Origin: Streptococcus uberis
GTDB taxonomy: Bacteria; Bacillota; Bacilli; Lactobacillales; Streptococcaceae
Length of the DNA stretch: 64,000 bases
NCBI RefSeq assembly: GCF_900475595.1
Contig: NZ_LS483397.1
Coordinates: 963,001 to 1,027,000 of the forward strand
Direction: 5' to 3'
Part shown: one piece after another, positions 1 through 8,098 of the stretch
How the letters are laid out: every line of letters starts with the position of its first letter
Numbering within the stretch: the stretch's first letter is position 1
Notes under the pieces: generated by a model
Database searches by the model: none
What the model was told of the DNA's origin: nothing
Seen by the model: the letters and a program-made list of their open reading frames with translations, nothing else
Made by a program: the position numbers and the translations under genes

Positions 1-36
1 GTCTTATTTGTCAATCTTTGATTATTTACCGTTAGC

Positions 37-65
37 TTGTTCTTTTTTGTGTTTCAGTGTAAAAT
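37..65 (+). promoter_or_regulatory. Promoter of the MocR-type regulator
   Basis: TTGTTC (37-42) and TAAAAT (60-65) are separated by 17 bp, about 25 bp before the preferred start codon at 91. Prediction from consensus only. Confidence 0.5.
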
Positions 66-90
66 ATGAGAAAAGTGTATGGGGACAAAT

Positions 91-1347
91 ATGAAAGCTA
101 TTTATCAAAAAATTTATCAAGAATTAAGTGATGCAATTGCAAGTAATCACTTAAAAAAAGGGGAAAAGTTACCATCTATTCGATTTTTAAGTCAAAAATA
201 TCAATGTAGTAAGGATACTGTTCAAAGAGCCTTATTAGATTTAAAATATGCCAATAAAATTTATGCTATTCCCAAAAGTGGTTATTATGTATTAGGATCT
301 ACGAATGAATTGGCTATGCCGCATCTTAGTATTGATGATTATAATGATTTAGCTTATAAAGATTTTCAGTCCTGTCTCAATGAGACCCTCTCTCAGCGGG
401 ATGCATCTTTGTTGAACTACTATCCTAATCCGCAGGGTCTAGAAGAATTAATTCACTCACTTCACAATTATTTCACTTTAAATGCCATTTATGCCAAAGA
501 AAACGATATTATCATTACTTCTGGTACGCAACAAGCCTTATATATTTTAAGTCAAATGTCTTTTCCAAATCAAAAAGAGGTCATTCTTATTGAAAAACCC
601 ACTTATGGAAGAATGGAGAATATTTTGACAACATTAGGAATCCCATTTGTGACAATAAATCGTCATTTTCAAGGTTTTGATTTGAAAGAATTAGAAAATC
701 ATTTTGCAAATGGTAATATTAAATTTTTTTATACCGTTTCTCGTTATTCGTCACCTTTAGGCCTGTCTTATCGAAAAAACGAAAAAGAAAAAATCGTTTT
801 CTTAGCAAAGAAGTATAATGTCTATATTATTGAAGATGACTTTTTAGGAGACTTTAGCAGTCAAGGGGATCTTCCGCTTCATTATTTTGATACAAATCAA
901 CGGGTTATTTACTTGAAGTCTTTTTCTATGTCCGTCTTTCCCTCTTTAAGAATTGGAGCACTTGTGCTACCACAAAATTTACAGGATCCCTTCTTATCTC
1001 ATAAGTCAATGATCGATCTGGATACCAACTTGATTATGCAAAGAGCCTTGTCGCTCTATTTAAGTAATGGTATGTTTGAAAAAAATTTAAAATTATTAAA
1101 GGACTTCTTTTTCAAACAAGTAACACTTCTAGAGGAGATTTTACAGAATACCTTTCCAAAGGATCACTATCGTTTTACCCCTCAATACTTGATTCTTGAA
1201 ACAAGTCATAACCCTTCTAAGATAAGAAATCTCAAGTCAACTCCATATGATAGTTTAAACATTGGAAATTCTTTTTATCTTAGAATGAGTTTATCCCTAT
1301 TAACACAAAAGCAATTAAAAGAAGTCATTGACGAAATATCAAAATAA
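91..1347 (+). CDS. MocR/GntR-type regulator with degenerate aminotransferase domain
   Basis: About 418 aa. Residues 1-70 form a GntR-type winged helix (LPSIRFLSQKYQ, recognition helix around SKDTVQRAL). Residues 100-418 form a fold-type I aminotransferase-like domain, the MocR/GabR layout. The conserved Asp (IIEDDF) and the late Arg (FYLRMS) are present. The motif that normally reads S-K-x-x-x-P-x-x-R, whose Lys binds PLP, here reads S-M-S-V-F-P-S-L-R, so Met (about residue 280) replaces the Schiff-base lysine. I chose ATG 91 over ATG 79 because GGGGA lies 6 bp before 91. It probably regulates transcription; the ligand and target are unknown, and any divergent partner lies outside the window. 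Confidence 0.85.
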   Translation: MKAIYQKIYQELSDAIASNHLKKGEKLPSIRFLSQKYQCSKDTVQRALLDLKYANKIYAIPKSGYYVLGSTNELAMPHLSIDDYNDLAYKDFQSCLNETLSQRDASLLNYYPNPQGLEELIHSLHNYFTLNAIYAKENDIIITSGTQQALYILSQMSFPNQKEVILIEKPTYGRMENILTTLGIPFVTINRHFQGFDLKELENHFANGNIKFFYTVSRYSSPLGLSYRKNEKEKIVFLAKKYNVYIIEDDFLGDFSSQGDLPLHYFDTNQRVIYLKSFSMSVFPSLRIGALVLPQNLQDPFLSHKSMIDLDTNLIMQRALSLYLSNGMFEKNLKLLKDFFFKQVTLLEEILQNTFPKDHYRFTPQYLILETSHNPSKIRNLKSTPYDSLNIGNSFYLRMSLSLLTQKQLKEVIDEISK

Positions 1348-1384
1348 AATACTGATTAGGATTTTTTCCTAACCAGTATTTTTT
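1348..1384. terminator. Bidirectional terminator between convergent genes
   Basis: Arms of 14 nt at 1348-1361 and 1367-1380 with one mismatch (A opposite C), loop of 5, T-run on the plus side. It separates the regulator from the minus-strand ATP-cone gene. Confidence 0.85.
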
Positions 1385-1721
1385 ATTTCGTTTGTTCAAA
1401 TCGAAGATGGACGATAATACTATCACCATAACCATTTCTTTCAAGGTCTCTTTGTAAACGATAAGAAATATAATGTTCGGCAATGTTAATATAACCAGCA
1501 TCCATTAAGCGGTTTTCAACTAATGATTGAATCATATTAATGGTTGGTTTCTCAACTTTTGCTTCCTCTAGGTCTATAACCACTTTCTTGGTTACTTGAG
1601 CTAAATTTTGACGCCAGTTTTCATCGATAACATATACTGTTTGAGCAGCTTTTATAATTGCCTGATAAATTTTGTCTGGATCAAATTCAGCAACTTGTCC
1701 GTCACGTTTAATAATTTGCAT
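1383..1721 (-). CDS. Stand-alone ATP-cone domain protein
   Basis: About 112 aa. The protein is essentially one ATP-cone, the nucleotide-binding domain found at the N terminus of ribonucleotide reductases and in NrdR: it begins MQIIKRDGQVAEFDPDKI and continues with the usual helices ending near HYISYRLQRD. No zinc ribbon and no catalytic reductase domain are present, so it is neither NrdR nor NrdD. I prefer the start at 1721 over 1739 because AGAGG stands 8 nt before it. It lies 95 bp after dapA but has its own promoter. It may sense ATP/dATP levels as a partner of another protein; the function is unknown. Confidence 0.75.
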   Translation of the reverse strand: MQIIKRDGQVAEFDPDKIYQAIIKAAQTVYVIDENWRQNLAQVTKKVVIDLEEAKVEKPTINMIQSLVENRLMDAGYINIAEHYISYRLQRDLERNGYGDSIIVHLRFEQTK

Positions 1722-1759
1722 GATACGGCCTCTTTTCATCGGTTTTCAGTTCTACTTAC

Positions 1760-1788
1760 ATTATGCAAATCTTTTGAATCTTTGTCAA
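1760..1788 (-). promoter_or_regulatory. Promoter of the ATP-cone gene
   Basis: Minus strand: perfect TTGACA at 1783-1788, 17-bp spacer, CATAAT at 1760-1765. A stem (AGTGATT/AATCACT) just upstream follows dapA but has no U-run, so it is a weak terminator at best. Confidence 0.7.
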
Positions 1789-1816
1789 GTGATTGCTCTA
1801 AAGATAAGAGAAATCA

Positions 1817-2746
1817 CTAATAGTCGGGTCTTAAAACCCCCTTTGTGACATATTCTTTTGGTGCCTTATCTAAAACAATATTGATAATAGCATCAGCCTC
1901 TTGACGGGTGCAGGCTACTAGTGGCAGTCTCAATGGACCAACATTAAACCCAAGATAATTTAGCACAGCTTTGACAGGAGCTGGACTTGAAACGGAAAAG
2001 AGCGCATTAACTTTTGGAAGAAAGCGTCTTTGTATTTGTGCTGCTTCTTTAATCCTTCCATTAGTAATATGGTTAATCATTTCAAAAATTTCAGAGCCAT
2101 TTGTATGTGAAGCAACACTAATCACCCCGTCTGCTCCTAAATTCATCGCATGAAAAATTTGTCCGTCTTCTCCAGTGTAAATCAGAAAATCTTCAGGTTT
2201 ATTTTCAATAATATAAGCTAAATGATCTAGGTTTGTGCAATCTTTTACCCCAATAATATTCGGGTGTTGGGCTAATTTTAGTAAAGTATCTGGATGCAAA
2301 TCAACAACAACACGACCAGGAATATTATAGATGATGATAGGTAAGGAACTAGCTTCAGCAATAGCTAAAAAATGTTGGTACAAGCCTTCTTGTGTAGGTT
2401 TGTTGTAATAAGGAACAATAGCTAATCCTGCAGCAAAACCTCCGAAATTAGCAACTTCTTTGGCGAAATCGACAGAGTCGCGTGTATCATTTGTACCAAT
2501 ACCAGCAATTAACGGTACCCTACCATTTACGATTCGTTGAACTTCAGAGAATAATTCAAGTTCTTCTTCATGAGTTAACGTAGGACTTTCAGCTGTTGTA
2601 CCTGCTAAAAGTAGGGCCTGTGTATGATTGTTTAAAAGATGCTCGATTAATTCTGGTAAAGCTTTAAAATTGATGGAACCATCCGCATGAAATGGGGTAA
2701 CAAGAGCTGTAATAATCTGACAGTTTTTTAATTGAGATAGCGTCAT
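1817..2746 (-). CDS. dapA: 4-hydroxy-tetrahydrodipicolinate synthase
   Basis: 309 aa, normal length for DapA. It condenses aspartate semialdehyde with pyruvate, the first committed step towards diaminopimelate and lysine, in the cytosol. Visible landmarks are GTTAESP (Thr50-Thr51 proton relay), IIYNIPGR (Tyr140) and the Schiff-base lysine in GVKDCTN (Lys168), followed by the GADGVIS strand of the TIM barrel. It is the second gene after asd, 49 bp downstream, so substrate production and use are coupled. In streptococci, lysine is needed both for protein and for the peptidoglycan stem peptide. It is probably co-transcribed with asd under the control seen before asd. Confidence 0.95.
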   Translation of the reverse strand: MTLSQLKNCQIITALVTPFHADGSINFKALPELIEHLLNNHTQALLLAGTTAESPTLTHEEELELFSEVQRIVNGRVPLIAGIGTNDTRDSVDFAKEVANFGGFAAGLAIVPYYNKPTQEGLYQHFLAIAEASSLPIIIYNIPGRVVVDLHPDTLLKLAQHPNIIGVKDCTNLDHLAYIIENKPEDFLIYTGEDGQIFHAMNLGADGVISVASHTNGSEIFEMINHITNGRIKEAAQIQRRFLPKVNALFSVSSPAPVKAVLNYLGFNVGPLRLPLVACTRQEADAIINIVLDKAPKEYVTKGVLRPDY

Positions 2747-2795
2747 AGGAGATTACCTTTCTGATGACATCAGGTTGAAAACAATAACATGTTAT

Positions 2796-3872
2796 TTATT
2801 GAAGAGGGAATTTTAAGTCTTTCGTTGCTCGTACTAGTCCTCGATCATGGAGGCTTTCAGCAATTTGTACTGAGTTCCAAGCCGCACCTTTTAATAAGTT
2901 ATCAGAAACAACCCACATATGGATACCATTTTCAATATCTAAATCTTTGCGAATACGCCCCACAAATGTTTCTTTTTTTCCAACTGCATTGACTGCTTGA
3001 GGGTAGATTTGATGATCAGTATCATCCTCTAAGATTGCACCAGGAAATGCTGAAATTGCTGCTTTGACTTCGTCAATTGGCGCAATGTCTTTGGTCTCGA
3101 TATAAATAGACTCAGAGTGACCTGACAAAACAGGGATACGAACACATGTGGCTGAAACTTTAATACTGTCATCTGCCATTATTTTTTTCGTTTCCTTTGT
3201 CATTTTCATTTCTTCGTAGGTATAAGCATTTTCTGTGAAGAGGTCAATTTGTGGTAAAGCATTAAAAGCGATTGGATAGTGTTTTTTGTCACCTGCTGAT
3301 GGTAAAATTTCAGCAGTCACTGTTTTTGGATTGAGTTTATCGTTAATAACTTGATGATATTGAGCCATTGTCTCATTAATAGCAGATTGTCCGGCACCTG
3401 AGACTGCTTGATATGTGGATACAATGATACGGTCTAATCCCCATTTTTGTCGAACAGGCTCTAGTGCAACCATCATTTGAATGGTTGAACAATTGGGGCA
3501 AGCGATGATGCCATTATGCTTGTCTAAGGCATCAGGATTAACCTCTGGGACAACTAGAGGTACATCTGGGTTTTGGCGAAAATATGAAGTATTATCTACA
3601 ACAACTGCTCCTGCTTTTACAGCATAAGGTGCAAATTTTGCTGATGTAGACCCCCCAGCAGAAAATAAGGCAATATCAACACCTTCAAAGGCGTTTTCGG
3701 TTGTTTCCTCAATCGTTATCATTTGATCCTTGAAGGGTAATTCTTTTCCCGCTGAGCGAGCTGAAGCTAATAGTCTAACCTTGCTTATTGGTAAACGACT
3801 TTCTTCTAACATTTTAATCATCTGAGTACCAACAGCACCGCTTGCTCCAACAATTGCAACAGTATATCCCAT
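2796..3872 (-). CDS. asd: Aspartate-semialdehyde dehydrogenase
   Basis: 358 aa. It reduces aspartyl phosphate with NADPH to aspartate semialdehyde, the branch point to lysine, threonine and methionine. The N terminus carries the NADP-binding GASGAVG loop (residues 9-15). The catalytic Cys lies in PNCST (Cys128), and the conserved His appears in SGHSES. GAGGTG stands 6 bp before the ATG. It leads the asd-dapA unit. Upstream are its own promoter with a CodY-like box and, further up, an independent asd-type structured RNA. Confidence 0.96.
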   Translation of the reverse strand: MGYTVAIVGASGAVGTQMIKMLEESRLPISKVRLLASARSAGKELPFKDQMITIEETTENAFEGVDIALFSAGGSTSAKFAPYAVKAGAVVVDNTSYFRQNPDVPLVVPEVNPDALDKHNGIIACPNCSTIQMMVALEPVRQKWGLDRIIVSTYQAVSGAGQSAINETMAQYHQVINDKLNPKTVTAEILPSAGDKKHYPIAFNALPQIDLFTENAYTYEEMKMTKETKKIMADDSIKVSATCVRIPVLSGHSESIYIETKDIAPIDEVKAAISAFPGAILEDDTDHQIYPQAVNAVGKKETFVGRIRKDLDIENGIHMWVVSDNLLKGAAWNSVQIAESLHDRGLVRATKDLKFPLQ

Positions 3873-3911
3873 ATTTTCACCTCATTGTTTAAAATTGGTT
3901 GTTAAGTTAAA

Positions 3912-3967
3912 AATTTTCTAAAAATTTATATAAATGTTATTATAGCGTATTTTTACGCATTTGCAAA
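3912..3967 (-). promoter_or_regulatory. asd promoter with CodY-like box
   Basis: Minus strand: TTTGCA (3962-3967), 17-bp spacer, TATAAT (3939-3944). The spacer contains a perfect GCGTA-AAAA-TACGC dyad. At 3912-3926, just after the expected start point, lies a 15-mer matching the CodY box AATTTTCWGAAAATT at 14 of 15 positions. A regulator bound there would block early elongation, which fits repression of amino-acid synthesis in rich medium. Seen: the motifs. Inferred: CodY control. Confidence 0.65.
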
Positions 3968-3971
3968 GAGT

Positions 3972-4004
3972 AAAAAAAGACCTCTGTCATTTCTGACAGA
4001 GGTC
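3972..4004 (-). terminator. Terminator of the asd-motif RNA
   Basis: Perfect 11-bp stem (3979-3989 with 3994-4004), 4-nt loop, then seven U on the minus strand. It ends just upstream of the asd promoter's -35. Confidence 0.93.
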
Positions 4005-4119
4005 GGGGGCATTCGGTGAATGTGATAAAAAGGTTCACACAATTTATCAAAGTCGGCTCCTGCCTTAATGACCTCCCCCGCGCAAAAATGGTAAAAATAC
4101 CATAATCGACTCATCGCAT
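3972..4119 (-). ncRNA. asd-motif structured RNA
   Basis: Between cls and asd on the minus strand lies a discrete transcription unit with promoter, about 148 nt of structured RNA and a strong terminator. It contains a perfect ATGGTA/TACCAT hairpin (4088-4103) and GGGGG (4075-4079 side) able to pair with CCCCC (4005-4009). The segment GAGGTC at 4070-4075 could also pair with the GACCTC that begins the terminator stem. An RNA motif named asd, found by comparative genomics upstream of asd in streptococci and other lactic acid bacteria, fits this position. I assign it on location and architecture; I could not run a covariance search. Confidence 0.75.
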
Positions 4120-4125
4120 GAAACT

Positions 4126-4154
4126 ATGATACCAAAATGTCACGATATTTACAA
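4126..4154 (-). promoter_or_regulatory. Promoter of the asd-motif RNA
   Basis: Minus strand: TTGTAA (4149-4154, overlapping the cls stop codon), 17-bp spacer, TATCAT (4126-4131) preceded by an extended -10 TG. Expected start near 4119. Confidence 0.75.
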
Positions 4155-5783
4155 GAGCGGTGCAATAGTTTTTACTAATAGTCCTATTAATTTTTGATAC
4201 CAAGGGCGATTTTGTAATTGTTGATAGGATACCTGAACACATTCCGCTTGTGTATTCTCAAAGTCTTTAACAACATCTGAAATGGCAGATGACCGGTATA
4301 GGTATGTGGCACATTCAAAATGATGATATAAACTACGGTAGTCAAGATTGATTGATCCGACAACAGCTTTCATATTATCACTGACAAAAATTTTTGAATG
4401 GACAAATCCAGGAGAATATTCATAGATTTTTACACCTGATTGCATTAAGGACTTATAGTAGGTTTTTGCTAAGGCATAAGGGATTGGTTTGTCTGGTTTA
4501 CCAGGCATAATAATTCTAATGTCAACTCCCCTTTCAGCCGCAAAGCGAAGTGCATGCTCCATCTCACTATCAAGAATAAGATAAGGTGTCATGATATAGA
4601 CATAATTTTTTGCGTGGTTCAAAATATCAATATAGACATTTTCACCAATTTTATCGGTATCTAAAGGTGAGTCCCCAAAAGGAATGAGGAAACCATCTGA
4701 AGGTAATTTAGGTGTGTGTGAAGAAAGATAAGGTGAAATGAGAAGCTCTTTTTCAGTTATGGACCACATTTGTAAAAAGAGGATTAAGAAACTATCAACG
4801 GCTTCTCCTTCAATTCTTAGGCCAGCATCTTTCCAATGGCCAAATCGTTCCAATTCATTGATGTACTCATCGGCTAAATTAATACCACCTGTATATGCAA
4901 TTTCACCATCAATTACAATAATTTTTCGATGATCTCTATAATTATAATAAGTCGAAATAAAAGGAGATATAGGAAGGAATGCTTTTGCTTTGATACCAAT
5001 TTCAGCAAGTCGTTGTGAATAATCAGAGGATAATGTAGATAATTCTGTCATCCCATCGTACAAAACCCGTACTTCTACGCCTTCTTTGACTTTATTTTCT
5101 AAAATAGAAAGTATTTCACCCCACATGAGACCTTCAGCTATAATAAAAAATTCTAAAAAAATATATTTCTCAGCTTTCAGTAAATCTTGCTTAAGATGCT
5201 CAAAAAATGCTTCACCACCAGAGAAGTATTTTGTTTGACTATTATTGTATACAGGAAAGCTTGCCCGACTTCTTTGTAAATATTGCACCAAATGATAGGT
5301 CGTTGATGTGTTATCTTTTAGAATATCAACAACGGCTTCATCATCTTTTAAATAAGGTCGACTGAGTTCAACCAGATGATTGATACGATTTTTGAGTCCT
5401 CTGTAGCCCCAATCTAATTTAGTATAGACCAAGAGCAAAGAACCAAATAAGGGAGCAATCATAATCAAGATCAACCAAGTAACCCGTGAAATGGCATCCA
5501 TGTCACTATTGACGAGATAGAGAACAATGGCAATGGCAAAAATGGTTTCCACAATGGTAAGCCAAAAACGGTATTGTTCCACCCAAGCGTAAGTAGAAAT
5601 AAGAAAGCCTAGCTGTAATAGGATTAAGATTGTAATGAGAGTCGCACGGCTAAAGATACCTCTCAAAAACCCTAGTTTACTTTTGTGAAGTAAATGTTTT
5701 ACTTTGATTTTTTTATTGATAGGAATGTCCTCCCTTTTTCTTATCAATTTGCTAATGATAAAAATGTCATTTTGAAGAATCAA
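4149..5783 (-). CDS. cls: Cardiolipin synthase (phospholipase D family)
   Basis: Up to 544 aa. It makes cardiolipin from two phosphatidylglycerol molecules at the membrane. Two hydrophobic segments near residues 45-70 and 75-120 precede two phospholipase-D motifs, HxKxxxxD: HRKIIVID near residue 283 and HSKIFVSD near 460, both intact. The start is doubtful. The only usual codon upstream of the first membrane segment with coupling to the previous gene is TTG at 5783, overlapping the DUF1905 stop. A strong GGGAGG at 5729-5734 points instead to an ATC at 5720 (523 aa). It lies directly downstream of the DUF1905 gene. Confidence 0.93.
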   Translation of the reverse strand: MILQNDIFIISKLIRKREDIPINKKIKVKHLLHKSKLGFLRGIFSRATLITILILLQLGFLISTYAWVEQYRFWLTIVETIFAIAIVLYLVNSDMDAISRVTWLILIMIAPLFGSLLLVYTKLDWGYRGLKNRINHLVELSRPYLKDDEAVVDILKDNTSTTYHLVQYLQRSRASFPVYNNSQTKYFSGGEAFFEHLKQDLLKAEKYIFLEFFIIAEGLMWGEILSILENKVKEGVEVRVLYDGMTELSTLSSDYSQRLAEIGIKAKAFLPISPFISTYYNYRDHRKIIVIDGEIAYTGGINLADEYINELERFGHWKDAGLRIEGEAVDSFLILFLQMWSITEKELLISPYLSSHTPKLPSDGFLIPFGDSPLDTDKIGENVYIDILNHAKNYVYIMTPYLILDSEMEHALRFAAERGVDIRIIMPGKPDKPIPYALAKTYYKSLMQSGVKIYEYSPGFVHSKIFVSDNMKAVVGSINLDYRSLYHHFECATYLYRSSAISDVVKDFENTQAECVQVSYQQLQNRPWYQKLIGLLVKTIAPLL

Positions 5784-6067
5784 TCGCCTTCTTCAACAGT
5801 TATATCTACAGTATCTCCGATTGATTTTCCGATTGCTTTTTGAATATCTTTTCTAATGCCAATGATATAACAAATACTGCCATCCTTGTTTTTAACCCCC
5901 ATATTGACAACCGAACCATCATAGGGATAGCCATCAAAAGTGACATGAACCTTGGCACGGCCTTTACCAAATGCTTCTCTAACATCAAGTGGGAAAATGG
6001 TATAGGCACCACCTTTTCCTTCTACAGGATAGATTTTTGACTGAAATGAATAGATTTTCCCTGACAT
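5780..6067 (-). CDS. DUF1905 domain protein
   Basis: 95 aa, one domain of the DUF1905 type, a small beta-barrel-like fold of unknown function found in many bacteria. Typical features are the early FxxKxYPVEGKGG stretch, GKGRAKVHVTFDG in the middle and the late KDIQKAIGKSIGDTV segment. There is no signal peptide or membrane segment, so it is probably cytosolic. Its stop overlaps the possible TTG start of cls, which suggests translational coupling with cardiolipin synthesis. The function is not known. Confidence 0.8.
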   Translation of the reverse strand: MSGKIYSFQSKIYPVEGKGGAYTIFPLDVREAFGKGRAKVHVTFDGYPYDGSVVNMGVKNKDGSICYIIGIRKDIQKAIGKSIGDTVDITVEEGD

Positions 6068-6124
6068 CGTCTCTTCCTTTAGTGAATGATATTAACTTAT
6101 TTTATCATTTCTTCTTCAATAACA

Positions 6125-6170
6125 AAAGAAAACCAATAGGATTGAATGATTTTCTCAGATCCTATTGGTT
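6125..6170 (-). terminator. Terminator downstream of fhs
   Basis: 12-nt arms at 6131-6142 and 6159-6170, followed on the minus strand by a U-rich run (TTTTCTTTT). It separates fhs from the DUF1905-cls pair. Confidence 0.85.
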
Positions 6171-6192
6171 TTTAAAAAGTTAGTTTTGATTT

Positions 6193-7863
6193 TTAGAAAA
6201 GTCCGATAGCCGTTCCTTCTTCTGAAACATCCATATTTAATGCTGCTGGATGCTTAGGTAAACCTGGCATCGTCATCACATCACCGGTAAGGGCGACAAT
6301 AAATCCGGCACCAGTTTTTGGAACAAACTCTCGAATAGTGATGTCAAATCCACTAGGTGCTCCAAGAAGGTTTGGATTATCAGAAAAACTGTATTGGGTT
6401 TTTGCCATACATACAGGTAGTTTGTCCCAACCAAATTCGGCAAATTGTTTTAATTGATTTTTAGCTTTTGCTGAAAATTGAACAGCATCACCACCGTATA
6501 TATTTTTAACAATTTTTCTTACTTTTTCTTCAACACTATCTTGATCATTGTATAGACGTTGATAGTTTGCTTTTTCTTGTTCGATGACCTTAACCACTGT
6601 TTCTGCTAGTGCGACACCACCTTCAGCTCCATTAGCCCACACGCTTGCAAGTTCAACAGGAACGTCAATTGACTGGCACAATTCCTTAAGGACAGCAATT
6701 TCAGCCTCAGTATCAGCAACAAATTCATTAATAGCGACAACAACTGGTACTCCGTACTGACGCATATTGTTAACATGACGTTCAAGGTTAGCGAAACCAG
6801 TTCGAACTGCTTCCACATTTTCTTGGTTAAGATCTGTTTTGGCCACGCCACCATGCATTTTCAAGGCTCTTAATGTTGCGACAACAACTACAGCATCAGG
6901 ACTCGTTGGGAGATTTGGAACTTTAATATCTAAAAACTTCTCAGCTCCTAAATCAGCTCCAAATCCAGCTTCTGTTACTGTGTAATCTGCTAATCGCAAA
7001 GCTGTTGATGTTGCTAAAACAGAGTTACAACCATGTGCGATATTGGCAAAAGGTCCACCATGGACAAGGGCTGGCGTTCCATAGATAGTCTGTACCAAGT
7101 TTGGCTTGATAGCGTCACGAAGAATCAGAGTTAGAGCTCCTTCTACTTTTAAATCACGAACGTAAACAGGCTTACGATTGTAGTCATAGGCAACAACAAT
7201 GTTTGCGAGTCTTTCTTTCAAGTCTTTCAAATCAGTTGCCAAGCAAAGGATAGCCATAATTTCTGAGGCCACAGTAATATCAAAACCATCTTCACGAGGA
7301 ACACCGTTAACTGGGCTGCCAAGACCAACAATGACATGGCGTAAAGCACGATCGTTGAGGTCTAAAACACGTTTCCAAATGATACGTCTTTGATCTATCC
7401 CTAATTCATTACCTTGTTGCAAATGATTATCAATTAAAGCTGATAAGGCATTATTTGCAGTTGTGATGGCATGCATATCACCAGTAAAGTGCAGATTAAT
7501 GTCTTCCATTGGTAATACTTGTGCGTAACCGCCACCAGCTGCTCCTCCTTTTATGCCCATAACTGGCCCTAAAGAAGGTTCACGCAAAGCAATCATGGTT
7601 TTTTTACCAATTTTATTTAAGGCATCTGCTAGGCCGATACTCATTGTTGATTTACCTTCACCAGCTGGTGTTGGATTGATTGCAGTAACTAAAATGAGTT
7701 TACCAACTGGATTGCTTTTAACCTCATTAATTTTATCAAAAGACAATTTAGCTTTATATTTTCCATAAAGTTCGATATCGTCAAAAGCAATACCAACTTT
7801 TTCAACTATTTCTGTGATGGGTTTTAATGCAATACTTTGTGCAATTTCAATATCTGATTTCAT
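6193..7863 (-). CDS. fhs: Formate-tetrahydrofolate ligase
   Basis: 556 aa, full length. It makes 10-formyl-tetrahydrofolate from formate, ATP and THF, feeding purine synthesis and initiator tRNA formylation. The ATP-binding loop TPAGEGKST is near residue 66, and the conserved [13 protein letters not shown] region follows in the middle. It is a single-gene unit with its own terminator. Upstream, an extended -10 without a recognisable -35 and a PurR-type box at about -64 indicate control by the purine regulator, which in lactococci and streptococci acts as an activator. Confidence 0.96.
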   Translation of the reverse strand: MKSDIEIAQSIALKPITEIVEKVGIAFDDIELYGKYKAKLSFDKINEVKSNPVGKLILVTAINPTPAGEGKSTMSIGLADALNKIGKKTMIALREPSLGPVMGIKGGAAGGGYAQVLPMEDINLHFTGDMHAITTANNALSALIDNHLQQGNELGIDQRRIIWKRVLDLNDRALRHVIVGLGSPVNGVPREDGFDITVASEIMAILCLATDLKDLKERLANIVVAYDYNRKPVYVRDLKVEGALTLILRDAIKPNLVQTIYGTPALVHGGPFANIAHGCNSVLATSTALRLADYTVTEAGFGADLGAEKFLDIKVPNLPTSPDAVVVVATLRALKMHGGVAKTDLNQENVEAVRTGFANLERHVNNMRQYGVPVVVAINEFVADTEAEIAVLKELCQSIDVPVELASVWANGAEGGVALAETVVKVIEQEKANYQRLYNDQDSVEEKVRKIVKNIYGGDAVQFSAKAKNQLKQFAEFGWDKLPVCMAKTQYSFSDNPNLLGAPSGFDITIREFVPKTGAGFIVALTGDVMTMPGLPKHPAALNMDVSEEGTAIGLF

Positions 7864-7892
7864 GCTAAACTCCTTATTATTAACTTGAATCC

Positions 7893-7956
7893 ATTATAGC
7901 ATATTTAATTTAATTTCTTATTCTTTTAGATTTATTTTTTTATATTGTTCGTTTTT
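7893..7956 (-). promoter_or_regulatory. fhs promoter with PurBox
   Basis: Minus strand: TGC-TATAAT extended -10 at 7893-7898; the -35 position reads ATAAGA, which is poor. A 13-mer at 7944-7956 matches the PurBox AWWWCCGAACWWT at 12 of 13 positions. The layout of weak -35 plus upstream box is typical of activation by PurR. Confidence 0.7.
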
Positions 7957-8006
7957 ATACCACGTTATTTTCTATATGGTGTCTATTTTTCAATAAAAAG
8001 TATAAC

Positions 8007-8019
8007 ATTAACGAACATT
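8007..8019 (+). promoter_or_regulatory. Second PurBox in the fhs/coaB intergenic region
   Basis: ATTAACGAACATT matches the PurBox consensus at 12 of 13 positions, in the opposite orientation to the first box. It may serve fhs as a distal half, or the divergent coaB unit. Confidence 0.6.
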
Positions 8020-8083
8020 CTGGTGTTGTTTCGGAAGGTTAAGGATATGATAAAACGCTTACTATGCTAGATGGAGTGTTTTA

Positions 8084-8092
8084 TGGTAAAAT
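8084..8092 (+). promoter_or_regulatory. Possible extended -10 directly before coaB
   Basis: TG-G-TAAAAT at 8084-8092 would start transcription at or next to the ATG at 8099. There is no good -35. An alternative promoter near 8046 cannot be excluded. Confidence 0.4.
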
Positions 8093-8098
8093 AGAGCC

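Noticed and set aside
3972..4119. Lysine riboswitch or T-box leader upstream of asd
   Set aside because: The region ends in its own terminator 100 bp before asd and lacks the T-box AGGGTGGNACCGCG segment and the lysine-aptamer core; the asd RNA motif fits better.
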